Positions 51,779-60,225 of a stretch of 64,000 bases of DNA are shown here, in pieces (position 1 is the stretch's first letter; each line of letters starts with the position of its first letter). Source of the stretch: Spirochaetaceae bacterium (GTDB taxonomy: Bacteria > Spirochaetota > Spirochaetia > SZUA-6 > Bin103). The notes beneath the pieces are model-generated. The model did not search any database and was not told the origin of the DNA. It was given only the letters and a program-made list of their open reading frames with translations. The translations under genes and the position numbers were made by a program. The DNA lies in assembly GCA_028821475.1 (NCBI GenBank), contig JAPPGB010000096.1, positions 59,774-123,773 of the forward strand, in the 5' to 3' direction.

Positions 51779-53122
51779 TTATTCCCAGCCCTTGGCGATC
51801 AGGCGAGCCACCTCTTTGTCGACGTTGGCCGCCGTATCCTCGGGCGACTGCGCGTTGATGAGCAGCTTCTCCATCTCGGTGTTGAGCGCCTGCTCTATCT
51901 CGCCGGCATTGGGATTCTGGCGGTTCCAGTAGCGCGGGTGTTCGATCATGTCGATGATGTCGACGCGCAGCCGGTAGCTCGGCGGAGCACCGGGGATCTT
52001 CAGGTAGGCGTCCGAGAAGGAAACCTCCTTCGACAGCGGGGTATCGCGGCGCATCGTCTCCATCACGAAGGTGTTGCAGCACATGAACGCCGCCAGCTCG
52101 CGCCCGGCCAGCGGGTACTTGGTGCGCGCATTGACCACCCACGGCGACACCGTCATCTGGGTGGTGTGCGGGTCGCCCTTGCCGACGCGCGGAATCGGCG
52201 CGATGTCCCACTCGAAGTCCTCCACCAGGATGGTGGTCTCCAGGTACCACGTGCCGACGATGTCCATCGCCACGAGCCCCTGCTGGAACGCCTCGCCGGC
52301 GACCGTGGCGCCGACGCGCGGGCGAATGAACTCGTCCTTGTAGATGCCGTCCTGCAGCCAGCGCAGCGCCGCTGCGGCGCCCGAGTCGACCATCTGGCCC
52401 TGCCGCCAGTCCTTGCCCGCCAGCCACGGCAGGGTGTTGGCCTCGTGCTCGTCGATCGACCACTCGGCGCCCCACGACCACAGGAACACCTGGTACCACA
52501 TCGACCACGCGTGCCAGATGTTGAAGCCCCACAGGTCGTTCACGCCGTCGCCGTTCTCGTCGACGGTGAGCTGCATGGCGGCCGCCTTGACGTCGTCCCA
52601 GGTCCAGTCGTCGGTGGGATGCGCGACGCCGTACTTGTCGAACGCGGTCTTGTTGTAGATCAGCAGGAACACGTTCATGGCGTCCGGCAGGCCGAAGAAG
52701 GTGTCGCCGTCGCGCGACGACGAGAACAGCGACGAGTACCACTTGCTGTCGTCGAGCAGTCCGTGCTCGTGCACGGCCTCGGTGACCTCCAGCAGCAGGC
52801 CCTTGCGCCACCACAGCGGCGCGTGGCTGGAGCCGAGCAGGAACACGTCGGGCGCGTCGCCGGCGGCGATCATCGCCTGCACCTTCTGGTTGTAGTCGGC
52901 CGTGATGTGGCGGAAGGTGGCGTCCACCCGGCCCTCGCTGAGGCGCGAGAACTCGGCCGCGCTGGCGGCGTAGAAGTCGGCCACCTCCTGGCCGCCCCAG
53001 GCGGACAGAATCAACGGTACCGGCTCGTCCGAGGACGCCTCGTCCGAGTCGCCGGATGCGAACGCGCCGACGCTCACGAGCAGCAGCACCGAGGCCAGCG
53101 CGAGGGGCGTACGAATCTTCAT
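51779..53122 (-). CDS. sugar ABC transporter substrate-binding protein
   Basis: 447 residues from ATG 53122 (AGGGAGGA 9 nt upstream). Signal peptide MKIRTPLALASVLLLVSVGA then FASGDSDEASSDE, an acidic tail. SBP_bac_1 family: ILSAWGGQEVADFYAASAAE, VDATFRHITADYNQKVQAMI and DAPDVFLLGSSH mark the N-lobe. Binds an oligosaccharide or polyol in the periplasm and feeds MalF/MalG. First gene of the operon. Confidence 0.93.
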   Translation of the reverse strand: MKIRTPLALASVLLLVSVGAFASGDSDEASSDEPVPLILSAWGGQEVADFYAASAAEFSRLSEGRVDATFRHITADYNQKVQAMIAAGDAPDVFLLGSSHAPLWWRKGLLLEVTEAVHEHGLLDDSKWYSSLFSSSRDGDTFFGLPDAMNVFLLIYNKTAFDKYGVAHPTDDWTWDDVKAAAMQLTVDENGDGVNDLWGFNIWHAWSMWYQVFLWSWGAEWSIDEHEANTLPWLAGKDWRQGQMVDSGAAAALRWLQDGIYKDEFIRPRVGATVAGEAFQQGLVAMDIVGTWYLETTILVEDFEWDIAPIPRVGKGDPHTTQMTVSPWVVNARTKYPLAGRELAAFMCCNTFVMETMRRDTPLSKEVSFSDAYLKIPGAPPSYRLRVDIIDMIEHPRYWNRQNPNAGEIEQALNTEMEKLLINAQSPEDTAANVDKEVARLIAKGWE

Positions 53123-53329
53123 TATCGATCCTCCCTTGTGGTGAGTGAATAAAATATGTGACGCGCTCCGCGTCACTTCAGGCCAGCATACGCTACGCCC
53201 GCAGGCGCTGCAAGCGCGCTGGCAGCCGTGTCAGCACGGGCGCGGAGGGGGCCGGGCCAACCTCTACAACCGCACTCGCAGCAACTACGGACAGCATATG
53301 GCAGGGCTGTTGAGATATTGCGGCCCAAT

Positions 53330-53595
53330 ATGGCAACTGCGCCGAGATTCTTCGATGATCCGGCGGAGAGCTGCTTCCTGTTCGGCGCGGGTTCTGGGCC
53401 GTCGAGGTCAAGAACGGTCGCTCGCTGCGGCCCTCCGATCTGCGCGGCATCCGGGCGTTTCACCAGGACTACCCGGAAGCCACGGCGTTGGTGCTCTACC
53501 GCGGTGGCGACGCCCTGGAGCGCGACGGCGTGCGCTGCCTGCCGGTCGACCGATTCCTGCGCGAATTGGTTCCGGGCCGGCCGCTGCCGAACTGA
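53330..53595 (+). pseudogene. internal-deletion remnant of an AAA/DUF4143 ATPase
   Basis: ATG 53330 gives MATAPRFFDDPAESCFLFGA, the opening before the P-loop of the AAA_14/DUF4143 family. The sequence then jumps, with a frame change, to FWAVEVKNGRSLRPSDLRGI then RAFHQDYPEATALVLYRGGD and LPVDRFLRELVPG and a TGA stop, which is the C-terminal DUF4143 part. About 300 central residues, including Walker A and B, are missing. Clear deletion product. Confidence 0.75.
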
Positions 53596-53722
53596 CGCTG
53601 CCGGTGTGCGAGCCTCGGGAGCTCGGAAAGGGCTCTGGTCCATGCGTCCGTCAGTCATTTCGCCGGCAGGCGCGGCAGCAGGGACTCGAAGCCTGCCGGA
53701 CACAACCCGCACAGCCACGCGC

Positions 53723-53770
53723 GGCAGGCGGCGCCAGCGGCAGGGAACGGGCCACCGTGCCGTCGGCGCG
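53723..53770. repeat. 48-bp copy of an internal segment of the adjacent gene
   Basis: GGCAGGCGGCGCCAGCG, one mismatch position, then CAGGGAACGGGCCACCGTGC continuing to GTCGGCGCG recurs at 53983-54030 inside the propeller gene. Same orientation, 260 bp apart. Confidence 0.8.
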
Positions 53771-53774
53771 CCGG

Positions 53775-54788
53775 TCACGGGGAAGGGAGACGGGGCGGCA
53801 GTGGCTTGAAGTCCTCCGGCAGAGGGGCGATCGCGTACACCGACTCGCTCGGCGACTCCCCCAATGTGACCGATCCGGTGGTTCGGGCGGCGGCCAGATC
53901 GACGACCAGGAGCCGGTTGCGCTCGCCGACCAGTACCCGTTTGCCGCCGGCCGGGCACAGGCCGCGCAGGAACCCGTGCGGGGCAGGCGGCGCCAGCGAC
54001 AGGGAACGGGCCACCGTGCCGTCGGCGCGGAGCACGAGCAGTTCGCCGGCGCCGGAGTCGAGCGACAGCACGGTGCCGTCCGGAAGCGGCGCGACGTTGT
54101 GAGTCGGCACGATGACGTCGTCGGCGACCGGGAGCGGGTCAGCCCGGCCGTCGGCGCGCACGATCAACCCGTGCACCCCGCCGTCCTCCGATTCAGTGCG
54201 TCCGAGCGATACCAGCGGCACGCCGCTCGCGTCGAAGCCGATGCCGTTGGCGTGCAGCAGGTTGCTGTCGGCCGCCTCGTAGCCGGCCGGATCGCGGTAG
54301 TCGATGGCAGCGGAGAAGCGTGCGCCGGCGCCGACGCCGTCAAGCAGGGCGGCCGGGCGCAGGTCGACGAGGTCGGTCAGCCGCCCGCCCGGGTCGAACA
54401 CCGCCAGGGCGTCGTTGGCGGTCGAGCACACCCACAGGCGCCCGTCGTGGACGGCGATGTCGTGCACGTTCCCGCACCAGGGATGGCTGATCGTGGCGAG
54501 CGGGCGCCACGCACAATCGTAGCGCAGCACCTCCGCGCCGTTGGCGACCAGCAGCGTGTCGCCGTCCGCGGCCAGCCCGCGGCCGCCGCGGATGCCGCCG
54601 CGCGGGTTGGGCTCCCGCTCCAGGTACGGCGCCGGCGGCACCTCGCGGGAACCCAGCACGCCGCGCTCGGGGTCGACCACGTACAGGTGCCCCGACGGCT
54701 CCCCCGGACGGCTGCCGCGGCAGATCGTCGACACCACCACGCGCCTCACGAACTCTCCCGGCAGGTCCGCCTGCCTCCCGCTGTCCAT
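53775..54788 (-). CDS. beta-propeller protein of unknown function
   Basis: 337 residues from ATG 54788; upstream in-frame sequence lacks propeller character. Repeating blade motifs: GHLYVVDPERGVLGSREVPP, DGDTLLVANGAEVLRYD, VHDIAVHDGRLWVCSTANDA, LAVFDPGGRLTDLVDL, DGTVLSLDSGAGELLVLRAD and GGKRVLVGERNRLLVVDLAA. This is a six-bladed NHL/SMP-30-like architecture, without the metal ligands of a lactonase that I could assign. No signal peptide. Divergent from the sirtuin gene. Confidence 0.7.
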   Translation of the reverse strand: MDSGRQADLPGEFVRRVVVSTICRGSRPGEPSGHLYVVDPERGVLGSREVPPAPYLEREPNPRGGIRGGRGLAADGDTLLVANGAEVLRYDCAWRPLATISHPWCGNVHDIAVHDGRLWVCSTANDALAVFDPGGRLTDLVDLRPAALLDGVGAGARFSAAIDYRDPAGYEAADSNLLHANGIGFDASGVPLVSLGRTESEDGGVHGLIVRADGRADPLPVADDVIVPTHNVAPLPDGTVLSLDSGAGELLVLRADGTVARSLSLAPPAPHGFLRGLCPAGGKRVLVGERNRLLVVDLAAARTTGSVTLGESPSESVYAIAPLPEDFKPLPPRLPSP

Positions 54789-55081
54789 GCCATCGCGATT
54801 GTCGCCCGGATGCGCGGTCCGCGTAAATCGCGCCTGCACGAGAGTCACGAGAGTGCCAAGTTCGGCGTCCCGGCTGAACAGCTGCCGTCGGCGGCGAAAC
54901 GCCGCATGCGAGCATGGCCCCGGCGTGCGGCGAGCCGTCCCGCGGCCACCTCGGTGGGGGCGGGAGCGGGTAGCGGCACCACGCGCAGTGGCGAGTGTGC
55001 CAGACACCATACAGGACTACACCAAGTCCGACCTGCTTTGCAGACCGGTCGGCAATCCGGCAAGATGCACGGGCGCGAACG

Positions 55082-55891
55082 ATGGCGGCGGAAGTGGAGC
55101 CGATACACGAACTGGCGAACGCGGTGGCGGCGGCGCAACGGGTGCTGGTGTTCACCGGGGCGGGCATGTCGACCGCCTCCGGGATTCCCGACTTCCGCGG
55201 ACCGCGGGGGATCTGGAAGCAGCGCCGGCCGGTAATGTTCCAGGACTTCGTGGCCTCGGCGGAGGCGCGCCGCGAGCATTGGCGTTACAAGGCGGCGGGA
55301 AACCGCGAGTTTTCGCAGGCGCGGCCCAACGCCGCGCATCGGGCGCTCGTGGCGCTGGAGCGGCTCGGCAGGCTGGACACCCTGGTGACCCAGAACGTGG
55401 ACGGCCTGCACCAGGATGCCGGGCACGACCCCGAGCGGATCGTCGAGCTGCACGGCACCAACCGTGCGGTGGAGTGCCTGTCGTGCGGCGCCCGCAGCGA
55501 CCCGGAGTCCGCCCTTGAGGAATTCGCCGCGACCGGCGACTGCCCGCGCTGCCGGGCATGCGGCGGGATCTTGAAGACCGCCACCGTGTCGTTCGGCCAG
55601 CCGATGCCGCAGGCGGAGCTGCAGCGGGCGTTTCGCGCCGCGCGCCGCGCCGACCTGGTGCTGGCGGCCGGCTCCACCCTGGAGGTACAGCCCGCCGCCG
55701 ACGTGCCGCTGGCGGGAGCCGGGTCCGGCGCCTTCTACGCCATCGTCAACCGCGGACCTACCGGCCACGACGGCTACGCCGACCTGCGCCTGGAGGGCGA
55801 CGTGACCGAGTTGCTGCCCGCCCTGGCGCGCGCGGTCGAGGCAGCGCTGCCGGCGGCGGCGGGCAAAGCAACGGGCGGCGACAATGGATAG
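55082..55891 (+). CDS. NAD-dependent protein deacylase, sirtuin
   Basis: 269 residues from ATG 55082. NAD site GAGMSTASGIPDFRGP at 26-41, TQNVDGLHQDAG, and the catalytic His in ELHGTN. The zinc ribbon is CLSCG and CPRCRACGG. VSFGQPMP and ADLVLAAGSTLEVQPA complete the Rossmann fold. Removes acyl groups from lysines in the cytoplasm using NAD, linking to the NAD salvage genes only in theme. The C-terminal Ala-rich tail is short. Repeat R1 follows directly. Confidence 0.93.
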   Translation: MAAEVEPIHELANAVAAAQRVLVFTGAGMSTASGIPDFRGPRGIWKQRRPVMFQDFVASAEARREHWRYKAAGNREFSQARPNAAHRALVALERLGRLDTLVTQNVDGLHQDAGHDPERIVELHGTNRAVECLSCGARSDPESALEEFAATGDCPRCRACGGILKTATVSFGQPMPQAELQRAFRAARRADLVLAAGSTLEVQPAADVPLAGAGSGAFYAIVNRGPTGHDGYADLRLEGDVTELLPALARAVEAALPAAAGKATGGDNG

Positions 55892-55900
55892 CGCCCGGTC

Positions 55901-56045
55901 GTGGAACCCGGCGTCGCACCGAGAGCAGCGCTGCGCTCGCCCGGCACGGCGCGGCCACCGAGCGGATCTCGGCACAGGTGAGCGAGAAACCACGCAGCCG
56001 GACCGGATGCAGCGCCGCCCGCATGCAGCCGGTGTTTCGCCACGG
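55901..56045. repeat. dispersed repeat R1, copy 2 (uninterrupted)
   Basis: It starts GTGGAACCCGGCGTCGCACC and ends with TGCAGCCGGTGTTTCGCCAC. It matches 14060-14290 but lacks the 90-bp R2-like insert there. Lies between the sirtuin gene and the PhyH-SMP30 gene. Confidence 0.7.
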
Positions 56046-56131
56046 TCTGCCGGTAGCGGCGACTACCGGGTACCGGGCACTCCGGTTCCGGCGGCGCGCG
56101 GGGCCGGCTGCGACCGCAACGAGGCAACGGG

Positions 56132-58087
56132 ATGCACAGTACGGTGAGTGCCATGGCGCTGGCGCAGCGGGTCGGGGAGTTCGAGCGCAACGGCTACACC
56201 GTGTTCCGCGGATTCAATGCCGACTGGATCGAGCGCTGGCGGCCGGTGTTCATGGATCACTACCGGCGCCAACTGGGCCAGGGGCAGCACGGCCGCGGCG
56301 TCGGCCAGCCGCGTGCCGTGTTGCGCGGCCTGCTGCAGGAGTATCCCGGCCTGTTCGTCCCCTCACTGGTGGCGCCGGCGATGCTCGACTTCCTGGAGGG
56401 GCTGATGGGCCCCACCGTGGGCTTCGACAGCCTGCAGATCGCCATCACGCCGCCGGTCAGCGAGCACGAGGCGCGCCGCGTGCACGCCTGGCATCGCGAC
56501 ATGTGGGCGCTGACCGGGTGGACAGACGACTACCTGCCGCCCAACGCCGTGAACGTGCTCACTTACCTGCAGGAGGGGCAGCAGTACGGGGAACTGCGGG
56601 TGATCCCCGGCTCGCACCGCGGCAGCCGCGTGGTCGGCGAGGGTGGCTCGACGCGAGCGCAGAAGGGCGAGCAGGTGGTGCCGATGGCGGCCGGCGACAC
56701 GGTGGTGATCCACTCGTCGCTGCTGCACACCACCTCCGGCAACTACAGCGGCGACCTGCGCATTTTCGCGAGCTTCTTCTACACGCGCGCCTGGCTGCCC
56801 AAGCGCGAGTCCTACGCCGTAGAGAGCATGCAGCGCGTGATCCGCGCGGCGCGCCAGCAGGGCGAACGGCGCGTGGCGCGCCTGTTCGAGCCGGACGGCG
56901 AACTGCTCGCGCGCCGCTTCAACGGCAACAACGGCGAGCACACGGAGCGGCAGCGGTGGCGGCAGTGGCTGGCCGAGGAGGGCCTCGAACGCGCGCAGGC
57001 GGCCTTCTCGCGGGAGGAGGCGTCGGACGCCGCGACGGCCGCGCAGGACGCTGCGCTTCCGCGGGCGCAAGCGCCGCAACCCGCCGCTTCCGCCAACCCT
57101 GTGGCCGCGGCAGATACGGCCGCCGCCGACACCGCTGCCGGGAAGACCGACGCGGCGCCCGCCGCAGCGGCCGCAATTGCGCCGGCACCGGATGGACCGG
57201 CGGACGCCGACTCGGTAGCGATGCCGGTACTGAATGCGCGGGCGGAGCTGGGCGAGGGGCCGGTGTGGGACGCGGCGAGCGGCATCCTGTACTGGGTGGA
57301 CCTGTTCGCCGGCGTGGTGCACAGCTACCGGCCCATCTCCGGGATCACCGGCAGCGTGGAGGTGGGCGAGCTCGTTGGCTGCGTGGTGCCGCGCCAGAGC
57401 GGCGGGCTGCTGGCCGCCACCGCAAGCGGTATCTATCACCTCGATCCCGACAGCGGCGCGAAGACGCGCGTGTCCGCCATCGAGGCCGACCGCCCCGAGA
57501 CCCACTTCAACGACGGCAAGGTGGATCCGGCGGGGCGCTTCTGGTTCGGCTCCATCGCCGTGGACCGCACCACCGACCTGCTCGGCGACCTGTACAGCCT
57601 GGATCCCGACCTCACCGTCACCCACCGGCTGCGCGGTGTCGACAACACGAACGGCATGGACTGGAGCCCCGACGGGCGCACCATGTACTACATCGACTCG
57701 CTCACCCGCCAGGTCACCGCCTACGCCTACGACGCTGCCAGCGGCGCCATAGCCAACCCGCGTCCGCTTGTGACCCTCCCCGAGGGCACCGGCGTGCCCG
57801 ACGGCATGACCGTCTCCGTGGACGGCTCGCTGTGGGTGGCGCACTGGGGCGGCGCCCGCGTCACCCGCTGGCATCCGGACAGCGGTGCCCTGCTGCAGAC
57901 CATCGCCGTACCGGCCAACCTCACCACCTCGTGCGCGTTCGCCGGACCGGCCATGGACGACCTGTACATCACCACCGCCCGCTACCAGGAGCCGATCGCC
58001 GCGCTTGCCGCGCAACCGCTCGCCGGCGGCCTGTTCCGCTACCGCACCGACACCCGCGGCCGCCCCGCCGCCGTGTTCGCCGGTTAG
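56132..58087 (+). CDS. PhyH dioxygenase fused to SMP-30 lactonase-like domain
   Basis: 651 residues (ATG 56132, or ATG 56153 in frame). Residues about 8-255: PhyH fold with AWHRDMWALTGW (His, Asp), RVIPGSHRGSR and SSLLHTTSGN (distal His). Residues about 315-368: Ala-rich linker. Residues about 370-651: SMP-30/gluconolactonase propeller with Glu in ELGEGPVWD, Asn in HFNDGKVDP, Asn in NTNGMDWSPDG and Asp in GVPDGMTVSVDG, the four metal ligands. Both active sites look intact. A hydroxylation followed by lactone hydrolysis on one substrate is a natural idea. No stop or frameshift between the halves. Confidence 0.88.
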   Translation: MHSTVSAMALAQRVGEFERNGYTVFRGFNADWIERWRPVFMDHYRRQLGQGQHGRGVGQPRAVLRGLLQEYPGLFVPSLVAPAMLDFLEGLMGPTVGFDSLQIAITPPVSEHEARRVHAWHRDMWALTGWTDDYLPPNAVNVLTYLQEGQQYGELRVIPGSHRGSRVVGEGGSTRAQKGEQVVPMAAGDTVVIHSSLLHTTSGNYSGDLRIFASFFYTRAWLPKRESYAVESMQRVIRAARQQGERRVARLFEPDGELLARRFNGNNGEHTERQRWRQWLAEEGLERAQAAFSREEASDAATAAQDAALPRAQAPQPAASANPVAAADTAAADTAAGKTDAAPAAAAAIAPAPDGPADADSVAMPVLNARAELGEGPVWDAASGILYWVDLFAGVVHSYRPISGITGSVEVGELVGCVVPRQSGGLLAATASGIYHLDPDSGAKTRVSAIEADRPETHFNDGKVDPAGRFWFGSIAVDRTTDLLGDLYSLDPDLTVTHRLRGVDNTNGMDWSPDGRTMYYIDSLTRQVTAYAYDAASGAIANPRPLVTLPEGTGVPDGMTVSVDGSLWVAHWGGARVTRWHPDSGALLQTIAVPANLTTSCAFAGPAMDDLYITTARYQEPIAALAAQPLAGGLFRYRTDTRGRPAAVFAG

Positions 58088-58167
58088 CGCCGGCTGGAGC
58101 ATCCCTTGCGGCGGCACGGCTTCCGGTGTGCCGCGACGGGTCGGCCTCACTCTGGTACCGTGATCGC

Positions 58168-58809
58168 ATGGGCAGCGCGTCCGATACCGCGATTCGCACC
58201 GCCGTGGTGACCGGTGGGCACTTCTACGAGGTGGTGGACTTTCACCGCATGTTCCGCTCGCTCGACGGCGTCGACGCGTATATCCAGCACATGGACGACT
58301 TCGCCCTGGCGCCGCGCGAGGAGCGCGACGGCTACGACGTGGTGCTGTTCTTCACCATGCTGCTGGAAGGGCCGCGCGGCGAACGGCTGGAGGCGCTGGA
58401 GCAGATCGGCACAGGCCAGGGCGTGGTGGTGCTGCACCACTCCATCCTGGCGTTCCCGTTCTCGCCGTTCTGGCGCCGCTGGACCGATCTGCCGAATCTC
58501 ACCCACTCGGTGGACCCGCCCGAGCCGATCACCACCGAGATCGCCGACCCGGACCATCCGATCACCGCCGGCCTCGCGGACTGGCGGATGAACGACGAGA
58601 TCTACCGCATGGGCGGACCGACCGCCGACAGCCACGTCCTGCTCCGCACCAGCCATCCGCACAGCATGCGCGCGCTGGCGTGGGCGCGCGAGCCCGGCGG
58701 CCGGCGCGTGGTGTGCTACCAGGCGGGCCACGACCACCAGGCCTGGACCCACCCCTCCTACCGCGCGTTCCTCACCCGTGCCATCGGGTGGTGCGCGCGC
58801 CGGATCTGA
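58168..58809 (+). CDS. ThuA-like protein
   Basis: 213 residues from ATG 58168. Glutamine-amidotransferase-like ThuA fold: TAVVTGGHFYEVVDFHRMFR, DVVLFFTMLLEGP, GQGVVVLHHSILAF, ITAGLADWRMNDEIYRM and VVCYQAGHDHQAWTHPSYRA. The family is tied to trehalose and other sugar catabolism. No catalytic Cys of the amidotransferase triad is visible. It follows the PhyH-SMP30 gene by 80 bp on the same strand, so a shared carbohydrate pathway is possible. Confidence 0.88.
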   Translation: MGSASDTAIRTAVVTGGHFYEVVDFHRMFRSLDGVDAYIQHMDDFALAPREERDGYDVVLFFTMLLEGPRGERLEALEQIGTGQGVVVLHHSILAFPFSPFWRRWTDLPNLTHSVDPPEPITTEIADPDHPITAGLADWRMNDEIYRMGGPTADSHVLLRTSHPHSMRALAWAREPGGRRVVCYQAGHDHQAWTHPSYRAFLTRAIGWCARRI

Positions 58810-58880
58810 TCGGCACAGTGCGGGACAACCTGTAAGAAAACGCGCCGCCGGGTAGTCAAGCCGGCACGAGGTAATGTGAA

Positions 58881-59429
58881 ATGCGATCCACTGTTGCTCG
58901 TCTCCTGATCCCGGTCCTGCTCCTGGGACTGGCTGCGACCGCGTCGGCGACCGACGAGGAATCAGCCGAGCCGGAACCGGCCGTCGCTTGGCTGGCGACC
59001 GAGCTGACCGACGTCGCCAGCGGCGAGACGTTCACGCTCGCCGAGTTCGCCGGCACCCCGGTACTGCTGGAGAGCTTCGCGGTGTGGTGCCCGATCTGCA
59101 CCAACCAGCAGAAGCAGGTGCGCGCCCTGCATGAGGAGGTCGGTGACGAGGTGGTGTCGATCGCCCTCAACACCGACCCCAACGAAGACCGCGACAAGGT
59201 CGCCGCCCACATTGCGCGCCACGGCTTCGACTGGCGCTACGCGGTCGCCCCGGTGGAGTTGATCCTGGCCCTCAAGGAGGAGTTCGGCGTCGGCTTTCTG
59301 AACGCGCCGTCGGCCCCGATGGTGCTGATCTGCCCCGACCAGAACGTCCGGGAGATGCTGAAGCGCGGCGTGAAACGGGCCAACTTCCTCCAGGAGCAGG
59401 TCGCCGCCTGCGCGGCGCCGGCCACCTGA
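58881..59429 (+). CDS. TlpA/ResA-like thioredoxin-fold protein
   Basis: 182 residues. Signal peptide MRSTVARLLIPVLLLGLAAT then ASATDEESAE. Thioredoxin fold with WCPIC (Cys70, Cys73) and a cis-Pro in SAPMVLICPDQ. It should work outside the cytoplasmic membrane in thiol redox. The CcdA-like gene starts 16 bp after its stop and would supply electrons. Confidence 0.88.
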   Translation: MRSTVARLLIPVLLLGLAATASATDEESAEPEPAVAWLATELTDVASGETFTLAEFAGTPVLLESFAVWCPICTNQQKQVRALHEEVGDEVVSIALNTDPNEDRDKVAAHIARHGFDWRYAVAPVELILALKEEFGVGFLNAPSAPMVLICPDQNVREMLKRGVKRANFLQEQVAACAAPAT

Positions 59430-59445
59430 TAGCTCGGCGGCTGCG

Positions 59446-60135
59446 ATGTTCGCGAATCTTGCCGCCAGCTACGTGCTGGGACTCGCCACGCCGCTGACCG
59501 CGGTGTGCGTGCTGCCGCTGTACCCCGGCTTCATCGCCTTCCTGTCCAACCAGCGGCAGGAAGGGGACAGCCGCCCGCCGTTGCTGCTCGGGCTGGCGGT
59601 GGTGGCCGGCGTGGTCGCCTGCATGGTGGCGATCGGACTGGTGTTCTCGACCCTGCTGGAGCTGTCGCTGACCGGCGTGGCCGGCATCGCCTCGCCGATC
59701 GCGTTCGCGCTGCTGGCGGTGATCGGCGTGCTGCTGCTGCTCGATACCGACTTCAGCCGCCTGTTTCCGGTGGTGCGAGCGCCGAGCACCAGCCGCCCGC
59801 TGGCCGCCGCGTTCGGCTACGGCGCCTTCTTCGCGTTCATCATCCTGCCGTGCAACCCCGGCTTCATCGGCGCCTTCTTCTCCAAGCAACTGGCGCTGTC
59901 GGTCGGCGACTTCGGCCTCAACGTGCTCAACTCGGTAATCTTCGCGCTCGGTATCGGCACCCCGCTGCTGGTGCTGGCGGTGGCCGGCGCCGCCTTCGGC
60001 AGGAACATCATCCGCTTCCTGACCCGCCACAAGTCGCCGATCAACCGCATCGCCGGCGCCGCCATGGTGGGCATCTCCCTGTACTACCTGATCGCCGTGT
60101 TCCAGGTCCCGCAGCGCCTGCTCGGCGGCGCCTAG
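59446..60135 (+). CDS. CcdA/DsbD-like membrane thiol-disulfide transporter
   Basis: 229 residues, six predicted helices. LATPLTAVCVLPLYPGFIAF and FFAFIILPCNPGFIGAFFSK carry the two conserved redox Cys of CcdA. Passes electrons from cytoplasmic thioredoxin to the TlpA-like partner encoded just upstream. Its TAG stop (60133-60135) lies inside the R2 hairpin. Confidence 0.9.
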   Translation: MFANLAASYVLGLATPLTAVCVLPLYPGFIAFLSNQRQEGDSRPPLLLGLAVVAGVVACMVAIGLVFSTLLELSLTGVAGIASPIAFALLAVIGVLLLLDTDFSRLFPVVRAPSTSRPLAAAFGYGAFFAFIILPCNPGFIGAFFSKQLALSVGDFGLNVLNSVIFALGIGTPLLVLAVAGAAFGRNIIRFLTRHKSPINRIAGAAMVGISLYYLIAVFQVPQRLLGGA

Positions 60136-60218
60136 GAGGCTGTCGGATTCCGACAGCCTCCCTAGGCAGGCCGGTTGGGCCGGAAGCGTCGCCGCAGGCG
60201 GCGATTTCGGGGCGCTAG
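60131..60218. repeat. dispersed hairpin repeat R2, copy 2
   Basis: 17-bp inverted repeat (CCTAGGAGGCTGTCGGA / TCCGACAGCCTCCCTAGG, one extra C) at 60131-60166. The tail contains TGGGCCGGAAGCG and GGCGGCGATTTCGGGGCG. It sits between convergent genes and probably also terminates both transcripts. Confidence 0.75.
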
Positions 60219-60225
60219 CGCTACG

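Larger units (their letters stand above)
53123..53774. other. 652-bp decayed region
   Basis: It contains the AAA/DUF4143 remnant (53330-53595) and a 48-bp fragment copied from the neighbouring propeller gene (53723-53770). Otherwise nothing supportable; reads like an accumulation of gene debris. Confidence 0.5.

Noticed and set aside
55558..58809. 1083-residue open frame on the plus strand
   Set aside because: Arg/Gly/Ala-rich shadow of the sirtuin and PhyH-SMP30 genes. Only the last 213 codons (ThuA-like) are real.
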